From Chitinophagaceae bacterium (GTDB lineage Bacteria > Bacteroidota > Bacteroidia > Chitinophagales > Chitinophagaceae): a DNA stretch of 50,349 nt. Under the pieces are notes generated by a model. The model ran no database searches. It was not told the DNA's origin and saw nothing but the letters and a program-made list of their open reading frames with translations. A program made the position numbers and the translations under genes. Below are positions 29,607-38,369 of this stretch, one piece after another; the first letter of the stretch is position 1, and every line of letters starts with the position of its first letter. The stretch is taken from assembly GCA_025363075.1 (NCBI GenBank), contig JANYEP010000253.1:1-50349 (forward strand), read 5' to 3'.

Positions 29607-30479
29607 CTAAACACTTTTTCTTTTCGCAATTCTCAGCATTTGCAAAACAACAGAAAGTATAATGAGTGCAAAGCCATAATAAAAAGTATCACTCAATTCT
29701 TTCTGTTCATTGTAAATAATAAATGCTAAAACAATTCCATAAACAGGTTCTAAATTGAGTGTTAAATTTTGTGTAAATGCAGAAACTTTCTTTAATGCCT
29801 GCAAGCTTAAATCCATTGCTATTACTGTGCAAACCCAACTTAGCAACAACAACCAAACAATATCTTTTGCTGTTGGTATCAACTGGGTTGTTGGCAAATA
29901 TTTTAAATAAAGTGGCATTAATAAACTCAAAAAAACAAGTCCTCCAACAAGCTCATAAAACATAATTGATTGCGAGTTGGCAACATTTACATTCTTTTTA
30001 TTATAGGTAGAAAACAAAGCACTAAAAGCAGCAGAAACCAAGCCCAGTAATATTCCTATGCGATACTTATTATCAAAATGAAAAATTAAAGCAACTCCAG
30101 AAACACCAACTAAACTCAATAGAATATCAATAAAACTAAACTTTGATTTTACAATAATTGGTTCAAGCAGTGAAGTAAAAAAAGCAATGCAAGACAAACA
30201 AATTAGAGAGATAGAAACATTGGCATATTTTATACTTCCATAAAAGAAAACCCAATGTATTGCCACCAAAATACCAATGCCCATTAACTTGAGTTTGGAT
30301 TTTATTTCAATTTTTTCAAAAGATTTTTTGATGCTAAAAATAAAAAACAAAGTAGCAATAGTGATGATTAAACGATACCAAACAAGTAAGCCTTCATTGA
30401 GTTGAATGAGCCTACCAAGAACACCAGTAAACCCCCATAAAAACACAGCAATATGAAGTTTGATAAGTGCAGATTTCAT
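29607..30479 (-). CDS. EamA/DMT family transporter
   Basis: 10-TM hydrophobic profile, HIAVFLWGFTGVLGRLIQ start, LEPVYGIVLAFIIYNE in second EamA repeat. Confidence 0.88.
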   Translation of the reverse strand: MKSALIKLHIAVFLWGFTGVLGRLIQLNEGLLVWYRLIITIATLFFIFSIKKSFEKIEIKSKLKLMGIGILVAIHWVFFYGSIKYANVSISLICLSCIAFFTSLLEPIIVKSKFSFIDILLSLVGVSGVALIFHFDNKYRIGILLGLVSAAFSALFSTYNKKNVNVANSQSIMFYELVGGLVFLSLLMPLYLKYLPTTQLIPTAKDIVWLLLLSWVCTVIAMDLSLQALKKVSAFTQNLTLNLEPVYGIVLAFIIYNEQKELSDTFYYGFALIILSVVLQMLRIAKRKSV

Positions 30480-30499
30480 TGATTGATTTGTGAAGAAGT

Positions 30500-31261
30500 T
30501 TATCCTGCAATAAATTGACTATCGGACTTTAACCTTTTGCTGTAGTTTTTAAAAAGGCTTTGCCATTGAATTTTCAATACGCCTAAAACACCCTCTTTAA
30601 TGATGCCTTTGCTCATTTTACTGTAGCCAATTTTTCTATCAATAAATGTAATAGGAACTTCAACGATATTGAAACCAAGTTTCCAGCTGGCAAATTTCAT
30701 TTCAATTTGAAAAGCATAACCAACAAACATTATTTCATCGAGGTTGATGGTCTCAAGCACTTTTCTTTTGTAGCAAACAAAGCCAGCAGTTGGGTCGTTA
30801 ACTGGCATCCAGGTTATCATTCTTGTATAAATAGAACCACCACGAGAATAAAGTTGCCTATCCCAAGGCCAGTTTTCTGTTTTGCCACCTGGCACATAGC
30901 GAGAGCCTACAGCAACGTCGCCACAATTATCTTTACAAGCCTTATATAACCTTTCTAAATCGTTGGGATTATGAGAGAAATCTGCATCCATTTCAAAGAT
31001 AAAATTGTAACCTTTTTCGATGCACCATTTAAAGCCGTGAATGTAGGCTGTACCCAAGCCCAGCTTGCCTTTGCGTTCTTCAATAAACAATTGCTCGGGG
31101 TATAATTTCATTAAATCTTTTACAATATCTGCAGTGCCATCTGGCGAGCCATCATCTATTACCAAAATGTGATAACCAAGATTAAGATTGATAACAGCAC
31201 TAATAATAGCGGTTATATTTTCTTTCTCATTATAGGTTGGTATGATGACTATTTTTTCCAT
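30500..31261 (-). CDS. Polyprenol-phosphate mannosyltransferase-like GT2 glycosyltransferase
   Basis: VIIPTYNEKENI, VIDDGSPDGTADIV, EMDADFSHNP, GSRYVPGG, RKIGYSKMS. Confidence 0.9.
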   Translation of the reverse strand: MEKIVIIPTYNEKENITAIISAVINLNLGYHILVIDDGSPDGTADIVKDLMKLYPEQLFIEERKGKLGLGTAYIHGFKWCIEKGYNFIFEMDADFSHNPNDLERLYKACKDNCGDVAVGSRYVPGGKTENWPWDRQLYSRGGSIYTRMITWMPVNDPTAGFVCYKRKVLETINLDEIMFVGYAFQIEMKFASWKLGFNIVEVPITFIDRKIGYSKMSKGIIKEGVLGVLKIQWQSLFKNYSKRLKSDSQFIAG

Positions 31262-31373
31262 TTATTTACTTGCGGTAAAAGTAAAGAGTTTGACATTAGC
31301 AGGTTGTGATTGTAAAAATATTTTTTGTTAAAATGCTTAAGTATCACAAAAAATTATCTTGTAGTATTTTTTT

Positions 31374-31440
31374 CTCGCAGAAAGCACTGATAACCCAGAA
31401 TTTCAATTTTAGTTTCTGCAAATTCCCTGCTTTCTGCGAG
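31374..31440. repeat. Palindromic intergenic repeat (family CTCGCAGAAAGCA)
   Basis: Perfect 13-bp inverted arms CTCGCAGAAAGCA (31374-31386) / TGCTTTCTGCGAG (31428-31440). Confidence 0.8.
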
Positions 31441-31537
31441 TAATATTTTATCTCTTTTATTTTGAAGAACTACTTAACATAAATAGTTTAAACAAATCGT
31501 AAATTTAAAATCGTAAATTTTTAATTCCCTTTAGGGG

Positions 31538-34500
31538 TTAGGGGTTAACTCTGCCTTTCATCACAGCAGGCACACCTTCATTAATCCACTTTGGAGTAGG
31601 TGCATCTTTCAATAACCAATCAAAATATTGTTGCTCTTTTATTTGAATATCTTTTCTGTTTTTTCTTTCAATTAAATTATGAGCTTCACCATTATAATTC
31701 AACATCCATACAGGTTTGCCAAGTCTTCTCATTGCAGTAAATAATTCAATGCCTTGATACCAAGGCACAGCACCATCTGCATCATTTGCCATTATTACTA
31801 GTGGTGTTTTTACTTTTGGCAAATGAAATAATGGAGAATTTTCTATGTAAAGATTTGGCTTCTCCCAAATGGTTGCACCAATTCTGCTTTGACTATGCTC
31901 GTACTGAAACTGCCTGTTTACGCCACTTTCCCAACGAATGCCACCATAAGCACTAAACATATTGCCCACAGGTGCACCTGCCCAGGCTGCTTTGTATAAA
32001 TTGGTTTGGGTAATGAGATATGCTGTTTGATAACCACCCCAACTTTGACCTTGCAAGCCAATGCGTGTGCTGTCTATAAACCCTTTTTTAATTAAAGCCC
32101 TTGTGCCACTTACAATATAGTCGCAAGCACTTTTGCCAGGATGCCCTGTTGTGTACCAAATATCTGGCACAAAAACTACATAGCCATTGCTTACAAAATA
32201 GGGAATATTTAAACGTGATGGTGTGGGTGCTGGTGGAATATACTGATGAAGTGTAGCATTATTTCTTTCGTAGAAATAAACAATCATTGGATATTTTTTA
32301 GTGCTGTCAAAGTTTTCTGGTTTGTATAAAACACCTTCTGTAAGCTTGCCTGTGTATGCTTTCCATTTAAACAATTCTGCCGTACCCCAGAGATATTGAT
32401 TTTGTTTAAGATTAGTTTCAAATAGAAATGTCGAACCACAAGTTAATATTGGCGATGTTTGAAAGTTTTCAAAGCAGTATAAATACTTATCAGCTTTTTT
32501 GGCTTTAGCATAAAAGTTAATATTGCCAGTTTGATAACTCATTGTATGGGTCATACCACCAAACATTATTGATGGTGTATTGAGTGGTTCAAATGTCCAA
32601 TAATCAGTTATTTTTTTAATTTCGTCAAAAGCTCTCAATAATAAATGGCTTGTATCACTAATAAACTTTTCATCATTATCAACTGTTACATACCTGTATT
32701 GAATTTTATCTTTTCTGCCATTGGTTATGCAAACAGATTTCTCTTTTCCTGTTGGGTCAACTTTCCAGATGTCGTATTTATCATATATTAAAACATAAAT
32801 ATCAAATGGCGATATTTTGAAAGAATCTTTAGTACAAACAAATTTTCCTTGTACCCACTTTACGATGCCATAAGCATTGGGTGCATCAGGTACATCATTT
32901 TCTTCATCATATAAAGGATAAGGAATGTCTTTTGCAATAGATTTTATTTTATTGCTATCAGCATCGTAACAACTGTATTGTTTTTTATCTTCATCATACA
33001 CCAATAAATATTTACCAGTGTAAGATGGATAAATGTTTGCACGAACATTGGTCATTATTTGTTTATTGCTACCATCACTGCTATTAATTACAAATACATC
33101 TTTCTTTGTAAAGCCTTGCCATTGCTGCTCTACACGCTTGCCACTATCACTTAGGACATAGAAGTATTCACCATCGCCTTCCTCTGTAATTTTAACTGTT
33201 TCAAATTTCCCTTTCTCAAGTTGGGTGATTTGAGGTATAAACTTTCCACTATCTGAATTAAATTCATAATAGGCAGATGTTAAATAACTCTTTTTAGTTT
33301 CAACATCAACATTTTTTAATTGAGCAGTCATTACATCATCATCTTTATAATTCCATACATCAACATTTACTCTTTCAAATTCTGGCAGTGTGGTATCTTT
33401 TATTGGGAGTTTGGGCGATGTGCCAAAGAAAATTTTATCCCATCTTTCACTGATAAAAACATTTGCATTTTCATTAATTCTCCAATTTTTCTGTATTCCT
33501 AAACTTTCATTTCTGATTGTGTCAACTATCCAAATGCATTGTCGATGAAATGTGCTGTCATTAGCAAAGGATCTCATTTCAAGAGTGAGTAATTGATAAT
33601 TCCTTTGTTCGATTTTGGCAGTATCAAAGGTTACTAAGAAGGCACAACTACAACCATTTTCTCTGAAACAAAATTGTTTAGCATCAAAAAAATCTTGCAC
33701 TATAGTGTCTTGTTTATTTAAAAACCTCGGATAGTTTTGTTTAAAGAGATTATAAATTACAACAGCTGATTTTATTTTGCTATTATTCTTCTTAGTAGTT
33801 TCTACAACAAAAGCATTTCCCTTCTTACTAAACAAATATTCCTGTACCAGCTTAATTCTTTGTTCTTTACCATCACTCAAATTTCTTAATACCAATTCTG
33901 TTCCTTCTTCAATATCATCTTCTTTTTTAGGTTTTGCTGTAGTATCTTTTTTAGGTGCAATAGCAGCAAAACCATTTGCTAAAAGCTCACTATTTTTTTG
34001 TTGCAAACTGTCTAATTCTTTTTGTAATTTTTCAATTCGTTTATCTAAATTCTTTTTGGTTGCAGCACTGTCAGGCTCTTTGCTGTCTTTGGTTTCAGGT
34101 AAAGGCTTTTCCATTAAGTATGCTAACCAACCACCAGCTTTCTCAGGCATTTTGTAGCTTCTAACTCTTGCAATTTTTTCTAATTTGTTATTGTCAATAT
34201 CATAAATACCCAAACTATCTTTAGGCATATCATCAGCTTTTTTCTTAGCAATTTTTGCATCGCGTGTTTGCTTGTAAGTTGGTTTAATTTTAAACACAAT
34301 AAACTTGTCATCATCGCTAATGGTTATGTTGTAGCCACGTTCTACTTCTTGTAAAACTGTTCCATTGGTATTTTGTATTACCAATTTATTATCGCCTTCC
34401 TGCACATTAATGGTGTAGGCAACAAACTTTCCATTGGCACTAATTAATTTTTCGCCAATGCTTTGCCAGCTATCATAAACACTATGGTCTAAAGATTTTT

Positions 34501-34555
34501 TTTGGGAGAAAGAAATAATAGGAGAGAGAAGCAACAGTAATAATATTTTTTTCAT
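31538..34555 (-). CDS. S9 family peptidase (prolyl oligopeptidase-like), secreted
   Basis: Signal peptide MKKILLLLLLSPIISFSQ; GLQGQSWGGYQTAYLITQ nucleophile elbow, NDADGAVPWYQGIELF, NYNGEAHNL. Confidence 0.9.
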   Translation of the reverse strand: MKKILLLLLLSPIISFSQKKSLDHSVYDSWQSIGEKLISANGKFVAYTINVQEGDNKLVIQNTNGTVLQEVERGYNITISDDDKFIVFKIKPTYKQTRDAKIAKKKADDMPKDSLGIYDIDNNKLEKIARVRSYKMPEKAGGWLAYLMEKPLPETKDSKEPDSAATKKNLDKRIEKLQKELDSLQQKNSELLANGFAAIAPKKDTTAKPKKEDDIEEGTELVLRNLSDGKEQRIKLVQEYLFSKKGNAFVVETTKKNNSKIKSAVVIYNLFKQNYPRFLNKQDTIVQDFFDAKQFCFRENGCSCAFLVTFDTAKIEQRNYQLLTLEMRSFANDSTFHRQCIWIVDTIRNESLGIQKNWRINENANVFISERWDKIFFGTSPKLPIKDTTLPEFERVNVDVWNYKDDDVMTAQLKNVDVETKKSYLTSAYYEFNSDSGKFIPQITQLEKGKFETVKITEEGDGEYFYVLSDSGKRVEQQWQGFTKKDVFVINSSDGSNKQIMTNVRANIYPSYTGKYLLVYDEDKKQYSCYDADSNKIKSIAKDIPYPLYDEENDVPDAPNAYGIVKWVQGKFVCTKDSFKISPFDIYVLIYDKYDIWKVDPTGKEKSVCITNGRKDKIQYRYVTVDNDEKFISDTSHLLLRAFDEIKKITDYWTFEPLNTPSIMFGGMTHTMSYQTGNINFYAKAKKADKYLYCFENFQTSPILTCGSTFLFETNLKQNQYLWGTAELFKWKAYTGKLTEGVLYKPENFDSTKKYPMIVYFYERNNATLHQYIPPAPTPSRLNIPYFVSNGYVVFVPDIWYTTGHPGKSACDYIVSGTRALIKKGFIDSTRIGLQGQSWGGYQTAYLITQTNLYKAAWAGAPVGNMFSAYGGIRWESGVNRQFQYEHSQSRIGATIWEKPNLYIENSPLFHLPKVKTPLVIMANDADGAVPWYQGIELFTAMRRLGKPVWMLNYNGEAHNLIERKNRKDIQIKEQQYFDWLLKDAPTPKWINEGVPAVMKGRVNP

Positions 34556-34572
34556 AAAGCAGGGTTTTATTT

Positions 34573-34632
34573 GCCACAAAGGCACTAAGACATAAAGAAT
34601 AAAAACTCTGTGTTCTCTGTGCCTCTGTGGTG
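34573..34632. repeat. Palindromic intergenic repeat (family GCCACAAAGGCACTAAG), copy 1
   Basis: GCCACAAAGGCAC (34573-34585) / GTGCCTCTGTGGT (34619-34631). Confidence 0.7.
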
Positions 34633-34640
34633 AATTTAAT

Positions 34641-35357
34641 TTATAATCCTAAAGCATCTTTCATTGTAAATATTCCTTTTTTATTGTGAATAAATTCAGC
34701 AGCTAATACAGCACCACTTGCAAAACCAATTCTGTTATGTGCTGTATGCGTTATTTCAATATCATCAATTGTTGAGGAATATTTAATAGTATGTGTGCCT
34801 GGTGCTGGGTCTATTCTTTTAGAAGTAATTTCAAGTTCAGCAGTATTGCTTGTTGGTTGATTTACCCAATTTTTTTTAATGTTATTATTACCTAAAACCT
34901 GCTCTGCTAAAGTAATTGCAGTGCCACTTGGTGCATCTTTCTTTTGTGTGTGATGAATTTCGGTTAATGAAATATTGTAGTCATTGTATTTGCTCATTAA
35001 TTTGGCTAAATAAGTGTTGAGTTCAAAAAATAAATTAACACCAATGCTAAAGTTGCTTGCATACAATAGTGTTCCATTTTGTTGCTTGCAAACTGTTTCA
35101 ATTTCCTTCCATTTATCGAGCCAGCCTGTGCTGCCACAAACTATTGGAATGCCATATTCTATGCACCTTTTAACGTTTTCGTAAGCTGTGTGTGGAGATG
35201 TAAATTCTATTGCCACATCTGCTTGTGAAAGATTTTTTTTTGTAAATTCATCAATGTTGCTCAAATCAATTTTTAATATAATTTGATGTCCCTTTGCAAT
35301 TGCAATTTCTTCAATGGCTTTACCCATTTTACCATAACCTATTAATGCTATTTTCAT
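34641..35357 (-). CDS. dapB: 4-hydroxy-tetrahydrodipicolinate reductase
   Basis: MKIALIGYGKMGKAIE, EFTSPHTAYENV, GSTGW, ASNFSIGVNLF, EIHHTQKKDAPSGTA. Confidence 0.93.
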   Translation of the reverse strand: MKIALIGYGKMGKAIEEIAIAKGHQIILKIDLSNIDEFTKKNLSQADVAIEFTSPHTAYENVKRCIEYGIPIVCGSTGWLDKWKEIETVCKQQNGTLLYASNFSIGVNLFFELNTYLAKLMSKYNDYNISLTEIHHTQKKDAPSGTAITLAEQVLGNNNIKKNWVNQPTSNTAELEITSKRIDPAPGTHTIKYSSTIDDIEITHTAHNRIGFASGAVLAAEFIHNKKGIFTMKDALGL

Positions 35358-35372
35358 TTACTTTTTTGTTTT

Positions 35373-35432
35373 GCCACAAAGGCACTAAGGCATAGTAAAA
35401 ATAAACAAATCGTGCCTTAGTGTCTTTGTGGC
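35373..35432. repeat. Palindromic intergenic repeat (family GCCACAAAGGCACTAAG), copy 2
   Basis: 20-bp arms GCCACAAAGGCACTAAGGCA (35373-35392) / TGCCTTAGTGTCTTTGTGGC (35413-35432), one mismatch. Confidence 0.85.
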
Positions 35433-35438
35433 TATTAA

Positions 35439-35915
35439 CTATTTAACCAGCTTCTCTATTTCTTTTTTCAATCCATTTTCTGTTAGCTGACCACTATGAA
35501 AGCTTTTATATTTTGTTGCGTTATTAACAAATAAAGAAGCAGGGATAACACCTTCAAAACCCCTATCAATCTTGGTTTGTATCACACTTGTTTCTTGTTC
35601 ATCAAGCCAATAAACTGTTACTTTATATCCTTTAGATTTTACAAAAGAAACCATCCTTTCATAGTCTTCTGGATAGTCTAAACTTATTAAAATCAATTGC
35701 ACATTTTTATCCTTGAATTTATCAACCACCTTTTCAAAATAATTCAATTCATTTACACAAGGTCTGCACCAAGTTGCCCAAAAATTAATGATTAAAGGAC
35801 TGCTTGATACTTCAATCATTTTAACAACATCTGTTGCCTTAACTTTCTTAATTTCCTGAGCATTTGCAAGGGTTGTAGCTGCTACTAAAGCAACCATTAA
35901 AAACATTTTTTTCAT
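35439..35915 (-). CDS. Thioredoxin/TlpA-like periplasmic disulfide reductase
   Basis: Signal peptide; LIINFWATWCRPCVNELNYF (CRPC active site). Confidence 0.9.
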   Translation of the reverse strand: MKKMFLMVALVAATTLANAQEIKKVKATDVVKMIEVSSSPLIINFWATWCRPCVNELNYFEKVVDKFKDKNVQLILISLDYPEDYERMVSFVKSKGYKVTVYWLDEQETSVIQTKIDRGFEGVIPASLFVNNATKYKSFHSGQLTENGLKKEIEKLVK

Positions 35916-35935
35916 AATTTATAATTTAAAATTTA

Positions 35936-36529
35936 TCATTCAACATTATCTTCAAATCCCCACTCATTCATCAAAATTTCCATTCTATCTTTTGGTAAAG
36001 AAATCTGATTATAATGACCAGCATTTGTTTTTTGACGAGAGGCTTCATAGATACTTACTGCACAAGCCACAGAAATATTAAGGCTTTGAATAATTCCCAT
36101 TTGTGGAATAATAAAATTTCCATCCGCCAATGCACGCACCTCATCTGTAACGCCACTATGTTCATTACCAAAAACAAGTGCAACGTTTTTTGTAAAATCA
36201 ATCTCATACAAACCTATTGCATCGCTCGAAAGATGTGTTGTTAAAATAGTTTCATAATTTTTTCTTAATGCTGCAAAACATTCTTCGTTATTGTCAAACT
36301 GATTTATTGTAAGCCATTTTAATGCACTGCTACTGCTTTTTGCACCAAATTTTTCGTGTCGTGGAATCTTTGTGTTAAGGATATAAATATCTTGAATGCC
36401 AACAGCATCGCAGGTTCTCATTACTGCACTTATGTTGTGTGGGTCTTGCACATTCTCCATTACCACAGTCAAGTTTGATTGTCTTTTGCTAAGAACCCTT
36501 AATAATTTTTCGCTTCTTTCTGGTGTCAT
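35936..36529 (-). CDS. TrmH-like tRNA 2'-O-methyltransferase (SpoU family)
   Basis: MENVQDPHNISAVMRTCDAVGIQDIYI, VALVFGNEHSGVTDEV, IPQMGIIQSLNISVACAVSIYEA. Start moved to MTPERSEKLLRVLSKRQ. Confidence 0.88.
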   Translation of the reverse strand: MTPERSEKLLRVLSKRQSNLTVVMENVQDPHNISAVMRTCDAVGIQDIYILNTKIPRHEKFGAKSSSSALKWLTINQFDNNEECFAALRKNYETILTTHLSSDAIGLYEIDFTKNVALVFGNEHSGVTDEVRALADGNFIIPQMGIIQSLNISVACAVSIYEASRQKTNAGHYNQISLPKDRMEILMNEWGFEDNVE

Positions 36530-36556
36530 AATTAAAACGAAAATAGGGTAAACTTG

Positions 36557-36670
36557 GAACACAGATGACACTGATTTAGTGGATTTGCAAGGATTTATTT
36601 TACAGAATAATGATTTTTATCATACATAAAAAATCTGTGTTATCTGCACCAATCTGAATCATCTGTGTTC
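36557..36670. repeat. Palindromic intergenic repeat (family GAACACAGATGA)
   Basis: Perfect 12-bp terminal arms GAACACAGATGA (36557-36568) / TCATCTGTGTTC (36659-36670), with further internal similarity. Confidence 0.8.
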
Positions 36671-36697
36671 TACTCTTTGCAATTGCAAATATTCATT

Positions 36698-36728
36698 TTG
36701 AACAATAAGTTGCTAACCCTTACTTTTG
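36698..36728 (+). promoter_or_regulatory. Bacteroidota-type promoter upstream of queA
   Basis: TTG - 20 nt - TACTTTTG (matches -7 TAnnTTTG). Confidence 0.5.
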
Positions 36729-36818
36729 CTGCCTTTCGTTTAACAATAAACTACTAAAATGATGGCTGCCCCGTAAGGCGGCAGCAAGTTCATAAAGTAT
36801 TTAAACAAATTACTTAAT

Positions 36819-37868
36819 ATGAAACTTAGCTCATTTCGCTACGACCTTCCTTTAAATCTAATTGCCCAAAATCCTACTAAACGCAGAGAAGACAGCCGTT
36901 TGATGGTAGTGAATATGAAGACAGGCAATATGGAGAACAGAAACTTCAAAGACATTATGGATTATTTTAATGACAAAGATGTTTTTGTGGTGAACAATAC
37001 AAAAGTTTTTCCCGCACGTATGTATGGACGCAAAGAAAAAACAGGTGCAAAAATTGAAGTATTCTTGTTGAGAGAATTAGATAAGCCTAATCGTTTATGG
37101 GACGTAATTGTAGATCCCGCAAGAAAAATTCGTGTAGGAAATAAATTATATTTTGGAGAAAATGAAGAGCTTGTTGCAGAAGTAATTGATAACACTACAA
37201 GTCGTGGAAGAACCATTAAGTTTTTATGGGAAGGAAGTGAAGATAGCTTTAAAGCGATGTTAGAATTTTTAGGTGAAACACCTTTACCAAAATACATCAA
37301 ACGTAAGCCAGATGCTGATGATAGAGAGCGTTATCAAACTGTTTATGCAAAATATGAAGGTGCTGTTTCTGCACCAACTGCTGGATTGCACTTTAGTAAA
37401 GAGCTAATTAAGCGTTGCGAAATTCACGGAATTAAATTTGCAGAAGTTACATTGCACACAGGTTTGGGAACTTTTAGACCAATTGAAGTTGAAGATTTAT
37501 CTAAACATAAAATGGATGCAGAATATTATCGCATTCCTGAAGAAGCTGCTGCAACAGTTAATAAAGCAAAGGATAAAGACCATCGTGTTTGTGCTATTGG
37601 CACTACAACAATGCGTGCTTTAGAGTCAAGTTTTACAGCAGAGAAAAGATTAAAACCAAGTGAGGGTTGGACAAATAACTTTATTCATCCTCCTTATAAT
37701 TTCCACATTGCAGATTCTTTGGTTTCTAATTTCAATTTACCAAAAACAAGTTTATTAATTTTATGTTGTGCTTTTGCAGGATATGACTTAACAATGGAAG
37801 CTTACAAAAAAGCTATCAAAGATAAATATCGCTTCTTTAGCTATGGTGATGCTTTATTATTTGTATAA
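36819..37868 (+). CDS. queA: S-adenosylmethionine:tRNA ribosyltransferase-isomerase
   Basis: [73 protein letters not shown]. Confidence 0.97.
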   Translation: MKLSSFRYDLPLNLIAQNPTKRREDSRLMVVNMKTGNMENRNFKDIMDYFNDKDVFVVNNTKVFPARMYGRKEKTGAKIEVFLLRELDKPNRLWDVIVDPARKIRVGNKLYFGENEELVAEVIDNTTSRGRTIKFLWEGSEDSFKAMLEFLGETPLPKYIKRKPDADDRERYQTVYAKYEGAVSAPTAGLHFSKELIKRCEIHGIKFAEVTLHTGLGTFRPIEVEDLSKHKMDAEYYRIPEEAAATVNKAKDKDHRVCAIGTTTMRALESSFTAEKRLKPSEGWTNNFIHPPYNFHIADSLVSNFNLPKTSLLILCCAFAGYDLTMEAYKKAIKDKYRFFSYGDALLFV

Positions 37869-37892
37869 TTTTTGATATTTTTTCAAAAATAT

Positions 37893-37922
37893 TTGGCACT
37901 ACAATTCAAAGTCCTACATTTG
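37893..37922 (+). promoter_or_regulatory. Bacteroidota-type promoter for tRNA-Pro
   Basis: TTG (37893-37895) - 19 nt - TACATTTG (37915-37922), 26 nt before the tRNA. Confidence 0.65.
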
Positions 37923-37947
37923 CACTCCTTTCAAAAAAGGAATAGTT

Positions 37948-38021
37948 CGGGAGGTAGTTCAGCCCGGTAGAATACTTGGTTTGGGACCAAGGGGTCGCAG
38001 GTTCGAATCCTGTCCTCCCGA
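37948..38021 (+). tRNA. tRNA-Pro (anticodon TGG)
   Basis: CGGGAGG acceptor pairs with CCTCCCG; anticodon arm CTTGG-TTTGGGA-CCAAG; T arm GCAGG-TTCGAAT-CCTGT. Confidence 0.95.
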
Positions 38022-38026
38022 CTACT

Positions 38027-38057
38027 AAAAAAGCAATCAGCAATGATTGCTTTTTTT
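38027..38057 (+). terminator. Terminator after tRNA-Pro
   Basis: AAAAAAGCAATCA-gcaa-TGATTGCTTTTTTT. Confidence 0.85.
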
Positions 38058-38079
38058 ATTTGCAATTATTCTATACCGC

Positions 38080-38143
38080 AAAAAAAAGCAGCCGATGTAG
38101 AAACATAGCTGCGTTTTTAAAATCCAATATCCTATGAAAAACC
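38080..38143 (-). ncRNA. Candidate small RNA (about 60-65 nt) with its own terminator
   Basis: On the minus strand a TATATTTG -7-like element (38148-38155) precedes about 60 nt ending in a GCAGC/GCTGC + ATGT/ACAT hairpin (38088-38112) followed by T8 (38080-38087). Confidence 0.4.
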
Positions 38144-38160
38144 GATGCAAATATAAAGAT

Positions 38161-38183
38161 ATATTGTAGTAATACTACTACAA
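38161..38183. promoter_or_regulatory. Perfect palindromic operator-like site
   Basis: ATATTGTAGTA-a-TACTACAATAT, 11-bp perfect arms, 1-nt centre; lies between -33-like TTG and -7-like element of the minus-strand promoter. Confidence 0.6.
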
Positions 38184-38313
38184 TATGAATAATTTATTTT
38201 TTAATTTAGTATAGAAAATAAAATGTGGATAACCGTAACATTAAGAAATATTTTTATGATGATATAAATTTAGAATAAAATCATCCCACATTTCTTTCAT
38301 TATCTCATTAAGC

Positions 38314-38350
38314 AAAAAAAGCTCAAAGATAGTTAGCCTTTGAGCTTTTT
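38314..38350 (-). terminator. Terminator of HtrA-like protease gene
   Basis: AAAAAAAGCTCAAAG-atagttagc-CTTTGAGCTTTTT. Confidence 0.85.
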
Positions 38351-38369
38351 ATTTTTCAGTTAAATAATT

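Noticed and set aside
31262-31537. Possible decayed gene in the GT2-S9 peptidase gap
   Set aside because: No frame shows recognisable protein similarity; content is explained by palindromic and AT-rich repeats.
28625-36529. Two SpoU-family methyltransferases as a recent duplication
   Set aside because: They differ in length and motif context and belong to different subgroups; co-occurrence in the window is not evidence of duplication.
38075-38110. Micro-ORF MFLHRLLFFAV* on the minus strand within the candidate sRNA terminator
   Set aside because: Start codon lies in the hairpin and the frame runs through the T tract; no Shine-Dalgarno-like or conservation evidence.
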